Source: Meloidogyne chitwoodi | Lineage: Eukaryota > Nematoda > Chromadorea > Rhabditida > Meloidogynidae | NCBI GenBank assembly: GCA_015183035.1 | Contig: JACZZP010000005.1 | Span: 2,046,001-2,110,000 of the forward strand | Direction: 5' to 3' | Length of the DNA: 64,000 nucleotides | Shown here: in pieces, positions 36,364 to 47,492 of the stretch | Layout: every line of letters begins with the position of its first letter | Position numbering within the stretch: the first letter of the stretch is position 1 | The notes under the pieces: model-generated | What the model was told of the DNA's origin: nothing | The model's input: the letters and a program-made list of their open reading frames with translations, nothing else | Database searches by the model: none | Translations under genes and position numbers: made by a program

Positions 36364-36888
36364 TTAATTAAAAATGTTTAAATTTGAATTACATTTATTT
36401 GCTAAATAGGTAGTTGACTGCCTACTTGTCTGCAAAGGAAATTTGCAGAGCACAAGCAATACATATTTGCTTTTTTGGCGTTAGGAGAAGTGCACTCTTA
36501 CTTTTCCTCTACACTGTAATATGCCTTTTGACACTTGGAAAGAAAGGGATAAAATAATTAAAATTAATTAATAATAAAGTGAAAATATATTTAGTTTAAA
36601 GTAACTAAAGATCAAAACAGATCGAAGCTTTTTGGAATAAATTAAGATTCAGAATTGTCCGTCAGATGAGACATATTACAGAAACTGAATTACTTAAATA
36701 TTTGTCCTTTTACTGGTTTTTATCCCTCCATTATAATCCCATTAAAGGTTGTTATCCTCCCAATATTTTAGAAATTTATTTGAGAATGTTGTCCAAAATT
36801 AATGTCTTTGACCATTTATAAAATAAATATGTTTTAATTATTTTATCCCTTTCTTTCCAAGTGCCAAAAGGCATATTACAGTGTAGAG

Positions 36889-38256
36889 TAGAGATCGGGA
36901 TTTTGCTAAAATCAAATTCGGTTCAAATTCGGTTCGAATAATTTGATATTTGAAAATTATCTTGTTATGTCCGTATACTTGAGAAAGTATATGAGTGAAT
37001 GAAAAATGACTATCAGAAGGTTGGATGGTGGCACAGTCGGTTGTGCTCTGGTTTGGGCTCATTCCACGATGGTTCGATTCCATCTTCCATCCACACATTT
37101 TTCCGCAACATACGAAAACAATAATGGTGCCACGACCCGCTCAGGCATAGCCTGAGAGGAGATCAGCGAACCTTCAAATGTTGCGATGATTTGACAAGCT
37201 TTCACTGTTGCAAAATGAGGAGAAGACCCTGTGGAAATGTCCTGAGCTGTGTGCGGGAATAAAAATAAGCCTGAGGTGTGATAGGCTAGAGTAAATGCAT
37301 AAGACGCAAGAGGCGCGGCATAGTTCCATGAAAAAAGGGTTTGTTTCTGTGTGCTCTCCAAACTTGTGTTCAGTGATTGTTATAGAAGACAAGCAACAAG
37401 CGAGGACGCTTGATTTCATAAAGGTGAAAGGAGTGTTATGTCCGTATACTTGAGAAAGTATATGAGTGAATGAAAAATGACTATCAGAAGGTTGGATGGT
37501 GGCACAGTCGGTTGTGCTCTGGTTTGGGCTCATTCCACGATGGTTCGATTCCATCTTCCATCCACACATTTTTCCGCAACATACGAATACAATAATCTAT
37601 TTCCCAAAAATTTGTCAAATCAAATCGGTTTCAAATAATTCGAAAAAAATTTGATTTCAAATAATTTGACAAAAAATTTCAAATATTTGATCAAATATCA
37701 AATAATTCAAAATAGGCCCTAAAAAGTTAAAAAAAGTCTAAATAAGTCTGAATTTTGAAAAATAGTTTCTAATTTTAGTATTGGATTGATCTTTAATCAA
37801 TCATACTTAACCTTACTGCTATTTTTTCATAATTACCCTTAAGGACATTTTGTCCAACATTCCGTTGTGACATTTGTCATATTTTTTATTAACTTGACAG
37901 AAAGAAATGTAGAAAAAGGAAATACTTTCTAAAAAGAAGAGACAGAGTGAATATAAAATTATTTTATCACTCTGACACACACTATTTCCTTTTACATTAT
38001 GCCAAATTTGCAAAAATAATGATGATTTTTATGATTTTCTTCAAAAAAAAATTATTTGATATTTGATCAAATTATTTGATTTTGGCCAAAGTTTTCGGTC
38101 AAATTTCAAATCAAATAATTTGATGATATTTGATATTTGAAAATTATTTGATTTTTCAAAAAATAAGTCAAATCGAATTCGGTTTCAAATAATTCGAAAA
38201 AAATTTGATCAAATATTTGAAAAAATTTGAAAAAATTTGAAACCGGCCGATCTCTA
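36889..38256. mobile_element. hAT-like element (AAATAATTTGA core), interrupted
   Basis: Ends TAGAGATCGGGATTTTG and CCGGCCGATCTCTA are flanked by an exact 8-bp duplication, GTGTAGAG, at 36881-36888 and 38257-38264, within the right arm of the Mutator-like element. Both subterminal parts are tracts of AAATAATTTGA and ATTTGATCAAAT words. A related 152-bp element is at 56832-56983. Confidence 0.85.
36963..37594 (+). mobile_element. TRIM-like retroelement with tRNA-like terminal repeats
   Basis: Two direct repeats of 161 bp (36963-37123 and 37434-37594) differ at one base and start TGTTATGTCCG. The 310-bp interior opens with TGGTGCCACGACC, a plausible primer-binding site, and closes with the polypurine AAAGGTGAAAGGAG directly before the second repeat. 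ATCT flanks both sides. Each terminal repeat contains a perfect A box TGGCACAGTCGG and B box GGTTCGATTCC, pairing acceptor arms TGGATGG/CCATCCA, a D stem GCAC/GTGC, a T stem GATGG/CCATC and a TTTTT terminator. The interior has no coding frame. Confidence 0.75.
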
Positions 38257-38514
38257 GTGTAGAGGAAAAGTAGTAAGAGTGCACTTCTCCTAACGCCAAA
38301 AAAGCAAATATTGCCTGCGCTCTGCAAATTTCCTTTGCAGACAAGTAGGCAGTCAACTACCTTTACCCATTTATTTAATAGTAAAATGTATAAATTATTT
38401 AAATAATTTAAAGTTCAAAACATTTATTTCATTCTTTTTGCTTGTAACATTATGCGCACTAGTTTTCTGATTAATATTAAATATTTTATTTAATAAAGTG
38501 AGTATATTTTCTAT

Positions 38515-40100
38515 TTTTATTTAATAATAATTTTAAATTAAATATAAAATGGTCAGATTCATGCTGAATATCAATAGGTTTATTTACAATATTCTTTATT
38601 TTGAGATAATTTTTGTTGTATCCTCAAGTAGGATACAATACTAGAATAATACAGAAGACGAGAAGCTAGCAAATGCTCTTTATCACAAGGGACAATAACA
38701 ATAGAAGTGAAGGCAATAAGGAGAATAGAATAACTTTGGGACTTTGGACTAACAATAAGACTGACAATGACTACTAATACCCCGACTAGTAAAAGGCTTC
38801 GCCTTTTATACTATCTATTCGCCACCCCAACAATTTTCTAATTTTTATTTTGTAAATATTACTTTGGTTAAATTGACTGTATTTTCATTAGAATATACAT
38901 TAAATTTTATATCTAAATTTTTAAATAATTTTATTAAGAATTTTATCAAAAATTAAAATTCTTCTTCAAACAATTCAATTTAAAAAATTATAATTTGATC
39001 TATTCAAATAAAATAAAATTATATACCATAATCATCAATTAAATCATTTATTTTATTAAAAATAACTGGATAACGTTTTCTCAAATTCTTAATTTAAAAA
39101 ATTTATTAAAAAATAAAATCTTGTTCATACTTGTATTTTTGTCTAAAAATTAATAATTAAATTTAATAAATTAATTAAAAAACCAGTAGTTGAACTTTTG
39201 TTAAATTTAAATCCATTGCCAATTTATCAAATTCTATAGGATTAGTTTTATATTCTTTATTTGCTATCTTATATATTTTATTTATCTAAATTTATTTAAT
39301 TAATAAAATATAATTAAATTTAAGTTTTAATTTTTTTAAAGAAATATTAATTTTTGAAAATTAAAATTACAGGCTCCTGTTCACTTTCAAACACTGTTTT
39401 AATTAAAAATAAAATTAATAATTAAAAAATAAATTAAATAATTTACTTATTTGTTTTCCTATTAATATAATTTTATTTTCCAACTCTTCAAAATTATTTT
39501 TATATTTTTTTAATAATTCAATTTTATATGAAATTAAATTAATTTTTGTCCAATAATTTTTTAATAAATTTTCTTTATAATATTCAATTTTTTCTTTTAA
39601 ATTTTTGCTAGTTTTAATATTTTTATTAATTATTGAAGTTTCATAAATATTTTCATTTATCATTTTAAAATTATTTTCTTTAAATTCCTTAAATATTAAT
39701 TAAAATTTTAATTTATTTTTAAAAATACCTGTTTAACCAAATTTGGTAATAATTTTTGAACAATTTTATTATTAGCTACTTCAATAACAATTTTATATTC
39801 TAATTGTTTTATAGGACCATTATATCTTTTTGAATTTATAGAAATTTCAGTTGTAAAAATATTTGTTATTTTGTTAAATGGAATAATTCTTAATAATTCT
39901 GTTATTTTTTCTTGAAAGTTATTTTTACAATTTTCTTTTGTTTTCACTATAAAAGGCTCTTCAATTGTTTTATCACTCAAATAAATAAATTCTCTTTTTT
40001 CTTTCCATTCTTCATTAATTTTAGCATCAACTTTTATTTTCTTTTCGACGGAACTTTGAATATTTATTAAAAAATAAAATAATAAAATAAATAAAAACAT
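38515..40100 (-). pseudogene. Secreted helical protein family, copy 2, broken
   Basis: Exons 39729-40100, 39447-39687, 39371-39393, 39184-39285, 39131-39142 and 39027-39087 match copy 1 and keep phase. The last exon starts at 38912, is interrupted by a solo LTR at 38616-38832 and stops at an inversion junction near 38515, so the Lys-rich C-terminal part is missing. Exons 1-5 match copy 1, while the last two exons match copy 4 better. It is thus a recombinant copy in inverted orientation. Truncated products are possible. Confidence 0.75.
38616..38832 (-). mobile_element. Solo LTR, family A, reverse orientation
   Basis: The 217-bp insert has TG...CA ends, 5-bp duplications ATTTT at 38611-38615 and 38833-38837, and an AGTATAAAAGG TATA motif on the minus strand. 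Comparison with copy 4 shows an exact insertion into the last exon. Its ends and TATA region resemble the LTR at 41610-41807. Confidence 0.85.
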
Positions 40101-40552
40101 TTTTTTAATCTAAATAAATCAAAAATTTTATTTAATTTTTAATTTATTTAATAAACATTCTTTTACCATTTAAATATTTTTATTAATATTTAATAAATTA
40201 CCAAAGAAATGTATAGTATTTTATAAATTTATTAATTTTATGGCATGACTATTGATTTTGAAAGGAAAAATTTAATAAGTCCAATATTTCGTAAATTCTT
40301 ACTTAAAAATTTAGCCAAAATAAATATTTAAATTATATAAAATAAATTTCAAAATATTGTAGAACAAAGAAAATAATCTGTTGGAACTAAATAAATCAAA
40401 AAAGTTAAATATAATTGCATTAATTATTTTTAATAATTTTATTTTTGAATTTAACTTTATTTATTCAACTAATTTTTTATATTTTTATTAAAAATTAATT
40501 TTAAATTAAAAAAGTACTGTATATTTTTATTTATTTATTTTTATTAAATAAT

Positions 40553-41095
40553 GGGTCTTTTCCGTTATGGCGGCAATTTCCTCAATTTTTTGTCCGCAAC
40601 TTTTTTTTATTTATTTATTATATTGGAGGCATAAATTCAACACTTGTATCGAGTTGAGTTTTTGAAGAATCAAGCCAGGTGTCACAGCGAATTCCTTTAC
40701 GTGAACGGCATGAAATGCATCTCCATTTAGGAATAAACTTTTCACGATTTTTTCTTAAATGGGACGCATCTTCACTTAACAACAAAGGCGTTCATTGTGA
40801 ATAATTCCAACTTTCTGGAGGAATTTTGCTGCATAAGTCTCGTCGGGAATTTCAACAATTAATTTTTTGTAATTATAACTCATTTTTAAAGTTGAAAGAG
40901 TAATTTCGAAAAAATATATAGGGAATTAATGTATCAATGATCATATTATTGGGCAGTTTTCCTATTCAGCTGTATATAATCTTTTTTTTGGAAAAATGAA
41001 AAATTGTTGATTTTATGGCCTCCAATATAATAAATAAATAAAAAAAAGTTGCGGACAAAAAATTGCGGAAATTGCCGCCATAACGGAAAAGACCC
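40553..41095. mobile_element. TIR element at a palindrome axis
   Basis: Inverted ends GGGTCTTTTCCGTTATGGCG and its complement, with arms of about 70 bp containing TTGCGGACAAAA words. It lies exactly between the inverted 5' flanks of copies 2 and 3. Outer flanks are inverted, not direct, so no target duplication exists. The CTTTTCCGTTATG end is shared with 50033-50311. Confidence 0.75.
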
Positions 41096-41547
41096 ATTAT
41101 TTAATAAAAATAAATAAATAAAAATATACAGTACTTTTTTAATTTAAAATTAATTTTTAATAAAAATATAAAAAATTAGTTGAATAAATAAAGTTAAATT
41201 CAAAAATAAAATTATTAAAAATAATTAATGCAATTATATTTAACTTTTTTGATTTATTTAGTTCCAACAGATTATTTTCTTTGTTCTACAATATTTTGAA
41301 ATTTATTTTATATAATTTAAATATTTATTTTGGCTAAATTTTTAAGTAAGAATTTACGAAATATTGGACTTATTAAATTTTTCCTTTCAAAATCAATAGT
41401 CATGCCATAAAATTAATAAATTTATAAAATACTATACATTTCTTTGGTAATTTATTAAATATTAATAAAAATATTTAAATGGTAAAAGAATGTTTATTAA
41501 ATAAATTAAAAATTAAATAAAATTTTTGATTTATTTAGATTAAAAAA

Positions 41548-42060
41548 ATGTTTTTATTTATTTTATTTTTTAATAAATATTCAAAGTTCCGTCGAAATGA
41601 AAATAAAAGTGTTAGGGGATGGAGTCTAGTATAAAAGGAGCTGGTAGAGCTCATCGTGGTTGGCACCTGGCCAACCGTCGCCTATAGTCAGTCAGTCATT
41701 TCCTGCCTTATTCCACCTTCACTTTATTGTAATAACCTTTGTGATAAACCTTTATTGTTAGTCTTGTCGTATTCTTAGTCGCAACTTGAAGGACCCAGGT
41801 TGTAACAAAAAGTTAGTGTTAAAATTAATGAAGAATGGAAAGAAAAAAGAGAATTTATTTATTTGAGTGATAAAACAATTGAAGATCCTTTTATAGTGAA
41901 AACAAAAGAAAATTGTAAAAATAACTTTCAAGAAAAAATAACAGAATTATTAAGAATTATTCCATTTGATAAAATAACAAATATTTTTAAAGCTGAAATT
42001 TCTGAAAATTCAAAAAGATATGGTCCTTTAAACAATTAGAAAATAAAATTGTTATTGAAA
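41548..42060 (+). pseudogene. Secreted helical protein family, copy 3, fragment
   Basis: The 5' flank (41096-41547) and first exon match copy 1. A short deletion after the start shifts the frame, a solo LTR interrupts it at 41610-41807, and homology ends near 42060 at a TIR element. Only the first exon remains. Confidence 0.85.
41610..41807 (+). mobile_element. Solo LTR, family A, 198 bp
   Basis: Begins TGTTAGGGG and ends GGTTGTAACA, with 5-bp duplications AAAAG at 41605-41609 and 41808-41812. It contains AGTATAAAAGG and a downstream TTTATTGTTAG tail. The insertion interrupts the first exon of copy 3 precisely when compared with copy 1. No internal retrotransposon domain is present. Confidence 0.9.
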
Positions 42061-42079
42061 GCCTTAAACGTGCCAGCAA

Positions 42080-42450
42080 AATTGGGCAGTGGAAAGTTGG
42101 GCAATGGAAAATTGGGCAGTACTCAGAAAATTGGGCAGTGGAAAATTGGGCAGTGAAGAAACAGTACAAATACTTGCAAGAAACTACAAAAAATACATGA
42201 AAAATACAAAAACACAAAAAAATGTTGGGTTACTGATGTATTTTTTTTTGTTGATGTATTTTTATTTCTTGTATTTTTCTTGTATTTTTGTATTTTCATG
42301 TATTTTTTTTATTTTTAAGGTAATTTGTATTTCTTGTATTTTTAAAGTATTTTTGTATTTTTCGTATTTTTGTATTTTCTTGCATATTTTTTTACTGTTT
42401 CTTCACTGCCCAATTTTCCACTGCCCAACTTTCCACTGCCCAATTTTCCG
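42080..42450. mobile_element. TIR element with ATTGGGCAGTGG subrepeats
   Basis: The left part has five direct ATTGGGCAGTGGAAA-type words. The right part has three of their complements before a CCGGGAGCC end. The centre is made of GTATTTTT words. Fold-back structure is clear, but ends and duplication are not defined. Confidence 0.6.
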
Positions 42451-42803
42451 GGAGCCATTTTAAATATTTTGATCCACATAAAATACTATTTCTCTATTTT
42501 ATCATTGAAAACTTGATTAATTTTTTATTTATTTCCACGGATTATTGTATTATAGTAAAGTATTTTGAAAAGTTTATTTTATTAATTTAATATTTATTTT
42601 AGCTATATCTTTTTAATAAAATTTAGGAAATCTTGCACTTGAGTAAAATCGAAATATTTTTCCTTCGATAATATTTAAAAATTAATTATTGAGATTGATG
42701 TATGTTTGGCAATTTACCAAATAAATATCAATATACACTACCCAATATTTTAAAAGACTTATAAAATTAATTAAAAATTAAATAAAAATAAATTTATTAA
42801 AAA

Positions 42804-44467
42804 ATGTTTAAATTATTTATTTTAATATTTTATTGTTTAATTAATATCATAATTGCTGTTAAAGTAAAACCGAAAAATATTAAAATTAAAATTAATGAAG
42901 AATGGAAAGAAAAAAGAGAATTTATTTATTTAAAAGAAGAAGCTGTTGAATTGCCTTTTATAGTGCGAACAAAAGAAAATTGTATAAAAACTAAATTTCT
43001 TGATATAACAAAATTATTAAAAGAAATTCCATTTGATAAAGAAACAAATATTTTTACAACTGAAATTTTAAAAAAATCAAATTCTAATACTCAATTTAAG
43101 GAATTAAAATTTAAAATTGTTATTGAAATAGCTAATAATAAAATTGTTCAAAAATTATTACCAAATTTGGAAAAACAGGTATTTTTTAAATAATAGACCT
43201 TTAAATATCAAAAAACCAGAAGGAAAATCTCATCTGCTTCACGGGCATTTTATTATAAGTAGATTGGGGAAAAATATAATTTTAATTAATATTTAAGGAA
43301 TTTAAAGAAAATAATTTTAAAATGATAAATGAAAATATTTATGAAACTTCAATAATTAATAAAAATATTAAAAATAGCAAAAATTTAAAAGAAAAAATTG
43401 AATATTATAAAGAAAATTTGTTAAAAAATTATTGGACAGAAATTAATTTAATTTCATATAAAATTGAATTATTAAAAAAATATAAAAATAATTTTGAAGA
43501 ATTGGAAAATAAAATTATATTAATAGGAAAACAAATAAGTAAATTAATAATTTATTTTTTAATTATTAATTTTATTTTTAATTAAAACAGCGTTTGAAAG
43601 TGAACAGGAGCCTGTAATTTTAATTTTTAAAAATTAATATTTCTTTAAAAAAATTAAAAATTAATTAATTATATTTTATTAATTAAATAAATTTAGATAA
43701 ATAAAATATATAAAATAGCAAAAGAATATAAAACTAATCCCAAAGAATCTGATAAATTGGCAATGGATTTAAATTTAACAAAAGTTCAACTAAAGGTTTT
43801 TTAATTAATTTATTTATTAAATTTAATTATTAATTTTAGATAAAAATACAAGTATGTATAATAATAATTTAAGTTTATTTTTTAATTATTTTTTAAATTA
43901 AGAATTTGAGAGAACGTTATCCAGTTCTTTTTAATAAAATAAATGATTTAATTGATGATTATGGTATTTTTTTAATTTTATTTTATTTGAATAGATCAAA
44001 TTATAATTTTTTAAATTGAATTGTTTGAAGAAGAATTTTAATTTTTGATAAAATTCTTAATAAAATTATTTAAAAATTTAGATATAAAATTTAATGTATA
44101 TTCTAATGAAAATACAGTCAATTTAACCAAAGTAATATTTACAAAATTAAAATTAGAAAATTATCACAAAATAAAGAATATTGTAAATAAACCTATTGAT
44201 ATTCAGCATGAATCTGACCATTTTATATTTAATTCAAAATTATTAAATAAAAATAAATATACTCACATTAAAAGGAAACAGCAAAAGCGTTTAATTCGTT
44301 TTGAATTAGTAAACTATCAAATTAATGATATTAATTATAAAAAGAAAATTATTGAATGTGAAGAGAATGAATTTATAAATATTTTAAAGGATACTAAAAA
44401 TATTAATATTAATTTAGACAAAAATGAAGAAGAAGGATGTAAAATATTTGAAAAAGAAATTAATTAA
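42804..44467 (+). CDS. Secreted helical protein family, copy 4 (398 aa)
   Basis: Seven exons with the same structure as copy 1: 42804-43178, 43298-43538, 43591-43613, 43697-43795, 43840-43851 (12 nt), 43903-43963 and 44082-44467. Signal peptide of about 18-20 residues (MFKLFILIFYC...). Exon 1 is the most diverged part relative to copy 1, while exons 2-7 are about 90% alike, introns included. The first intron has an extra 80-bp insert. Complete and probably expressed. Function unknown. Confidence 0.7.
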
Positions 44468-44709
44468 TTAAAAATGTTTAATTTGAATTAAATTTATTTA
44501 TTAGTAAAATGTATAAATTATTTAAATAATTTAAAAGTTAAAACATTTATTTTATTCTTTTTGCTTGTAACATTATGCGCACTAGTTTTCTAATTAATAT
44601 TAAATATTTTATTTAATAAAGTTTATTTACTGAATAAAATAAATTAGAAAATATTACGGAATTTTCTTCTCCTGTTATTTTTGGAAGTCTTTTATTAGAC
44701 TAACACTAA

Positions 44710-45202
44710 CAAGGGAACATCACAACATGCTACACCCCAATTTTGACAAAACCTATACCATTCGAAAGAGCTTATTGAGTAGGTACAGAATCTAAATTTT
44801 TACGTGCCCTAGTTAAGGTATCGCAAAGTTACGAGCTTTTAAAGTTTCAAAAAATGTTCCTTTTCCTCTTCAAAAGTGTCCCTTTCTCTCTACTCTTTAC
44901 TACGGCTTTAAGATCACCTCTCTTCTCTCTTCTTTTCCTTACAACAGCCGCCACTTACTCCAAGAAAAAAATTGGAAAAGAGGAGAAGACAGTCAGACAC
45001 TGCATGGAAAACAAAAGGAAAATAAAGTATAGAGGTGATCATAAGTGTGAAGAGCTTCTTTTTTGAAATTTAAAAGTTCATAACTTTGCGATACCTTAAC
45101 TAGGGCACGTAAAAAATGAGATTCTGTACCTACTCAAAAAGCTCTTTCGAATGGTATAGGTTTTGTCAAAATTGGGGTGTAGCATGTTGTGATGTTCCCT
45201 TG
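44710..45202. mobile_element. TIR element with 3-bp TAA duplication
   Basis: Inverted arms of about 125 bp (CAAGGGAACATCACAACATG...) enclose a 250-bp centre. TAA flanks it at 44707-44709 and 45203-45205. A 3-bp TWA duplication is typical of PIF/Harbinger MITEs, but with AT-rich flanks this is only suggestive. Confidence 0.65.
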
Positions 45203-45631
45203 TAAGTTCTTTTTAATATTTATTTTATAATTTATTTTTAAATTTTTTATATAGAAGAGGAATTAAAAGCACAAAAAATAATATTATACATAATTAAATT
45301 TAGTTACAAAACGTAATATAATTTAATTTTATCCTTGAATTATTTTATATTTTTATTCTCAAAAAAGTTAGTAATAAGATAAGTTGGTAAACATTATTTT
45401 CAAAATAATATTCAAATTCCTCAACTTTGAGAAAAACAACTGACAAAGATTTCAAAATAATTATGCAAATAATATAGACAATTCTCTTTTAATAGACCAC
45501 CCAAACAAATATTTGAGTATAAAAGCAACCCAAAAATTCATTCAATATACTTCGTCCTCGTAGCCGAAGACATCTTCTCTAATCATTCTTTTTGCCTCTT
45601 CCAAAAGTTTAAATAAATCAACTGCTCCAAG

Positions 45632-47492
45632 ATGGGAATAAAAACATTATTAGGATGTATTTTAATTGTTGGCCTTAATATTGGAATTGTTTTGGCAACT
45701 AATTGTCCACCTACTCGAACCAACACACTCAGTAGTGAAAGTAACTCTGACAGTCAAGCAGCTCGTGAATGTAACTGTGGCTCAATCCTTGATTGTTATG
45801 CTACAACTACACCTGTTTCAACAACTTCAACAACATCTGCTTCGGTCACTTCAACTTCTACTGCTTCACCAAGTCCATCTACTGATGCAACAAACACAGA
45901 AATATCTTATTCTTCTGTAAGCTCAGTCCCTGCTAATGTTACTATTGTCAACTATGTTTATTATAACAATTCTGTAACACAAGTATCTTCATATTCTGCT
46001 TCTTCAAACACAACATCTGGACCTTGCCAAGCTGTTCTTGTAACTGAATTGAGAAGAATTAAATTTTTATATTTGAACTATTCTCAACAGGTAACGTAAC
46101 TTTAAAATAATTAAAAATAATTTATTTAATTAATTTAAAGCAAGTATTTGAAGAATATATTCAACTAATAGAGTTAGAGTTGCTTGATATAACATTGACT
46201 GTAACATTAAAATTGATCAAATGTGCGTATCATTTAAAACATTGCTTCAATAAATACCCTGACATTGAAATACTAATCAGTTGTGTTAAAATTACTGGAT
46301 GGGGAAGAATTTTCGAATTTATTCAGGCTGGACTCAGTTTCAATGCCCCCAACATGAAAATTGCTTTCCAACAATTGGACAATTTTGGAAATTGTCCTCT
46401 GACTCAAGCTATTGAAGCTGCAACTGCCAATGACTCTTGTGGAGCAGATACGACTGTTATAGCTTTAAAATATACAGGATGGATGAAAAGAATGTGTCTT
46501 AAAAACGATGATGATTGGCCAATTGAACGAAAACATGCATTAATTTCAATGCTTTTCAAATATTACATCACAGTTAATGCTCCCCCAGCGTTGTTGACTG
46601 CTATTTTGCATGCAAATATTCCAGGATTTGGAACTGTTGAATTATACTTTACTTACTGCGATATGGTTTAAATATAAAATGAATGAGTCCATCCCAGAAG
46701 ATCATAACCAAAATATCAACACTAAAATTTAAAGAAATTACCCAGTGTTGATATTTTTGTTATGATCTTCTGGGATGATATAAAATAAATTTAAATTTAT
46801 TTTTATTAGTTTGTAAGCTTTGCTTCAATTGGTAATTCATTTTTGGGTGGAGATGCTGATAACTGTCCTATGCTCCAATCTCTCAACAGTTCAATCAATT
46901 CAAATGAAACTTCTCAAAACTATAACTCTTCAGTTATTAGTGAATGTAACAACTTTGTTTCAAACTGTCACAGCTACTTTAAAATTGAATTTGACTCTCT
47001 TAGACGTTTAAAATTTGTATCAGCACAATTCTCATTTTTGAATTCATTAGCACATGAATTGTTATACAAAATAATAATTAATGGAAATAACTACCAATGT
47101 CCATTTTATAAAATAATTGCTGCTTCACATTTTGTTAGTTTATATTTATTTATTTTTAAAAGAAATTAATTTAGAGCACAAATAACAATGTAACAATTTA
47201 TAATCAAACTGTTCCTCAAGATTATGCCCATTGTTGTAAACTTGACAAAAATAACAATTCAGAATTGTTGCAAGCATTAGATTATGATTTTAGACCAAAA
47301 CTTTTACCAGTATATAATTCATCATTTAATACTAATTGCTACAATCCTATTAAAAATTGCATCAAAAACAACGCTGACTGCAATGTAGCTTTTACTTGTG
47401 TCATTCCATATTTAAAGAATAATTGTGTCAAAACCTTACCTCAACCTAGAGCATTGGTCAACAATTCTTTGGCCAGTTTTCTCGTCAACTAA
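45632..47492 (+). CDS. Secreted Cys- and Ser/Thr-rich glycoprotein, 541 aa
   Basis: Four exons, all phase 0: 45632-46090, 46141-46665, 46810-47133 and 47175-47492. A strong signal peptide of about 22 residues (MGIKTLLGCILIVG...) is followed by CPPTRTNT and a Ser/Thr-rich segment at about residues 55-90 suited to O-glycosylation. The rest has many NxS/T sites and about 20 cysteines spaced as in a disulfide-rich extracellular protein. Modules beginning near residues 130, 330 and 450 have similar C...LRR(I/L)KF or paired Cys patterns, suggesting internal duplication. Codon use is less AT-biased than neighbours, as in highly expressed genes. No named domain is recognised; a DUF19-like nematode secreted fold is a guess. 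Confidence 0.75.
46690..46777. repeat. Intronic hairpin with 34-bp stem
   Basis: Two arms of 34 bp, CATCCCAGAAGATCATAACC... and its complement with one mismatch, flank a 20-bp loop inside intron 2 of the secreted glycoprotein gene. It could be a tiny MITE or a hairpin RNA source; there is no further evidence. Confidence 0.7.

Larger units (their letters stand above)
36401..38367. mobile_element. Mutator-like element with 150-bp TIRs, interrupted
   Basis: Left arm 36401-36560 and right arm 36836-36888 plus 38265-38367 are inverted copies (GGTAGTTGACTGCCTACTTG...). A 9-bp direct repeat CATTTATTT flanks it at 36392-36400 and 38368-38376. The flanking sequence closes up onto the copy-4 3' flank when the insert is removed. 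Long inverted repeats plus a 9-bp duplication fit Mutator-like elements. The element proper is about 590 bp; the rest is a later insertion. No coding frame was found. Confidence 0.8.

Noticed and set aside
36838..37569. Minus-strand frames of 86-131 codons in the retroelement
   Set aside because: They run through the terminal repeats and primer-site region, are duplicated with them and show no domain.
45632..47492. Assignment of the Cys-rich secreted protein to a specific Pfam family
   Set aside because: Cysteine spacing vaguely resembles nematode DUF19 domains, but no diagnostic motif could be confirmed by eye.
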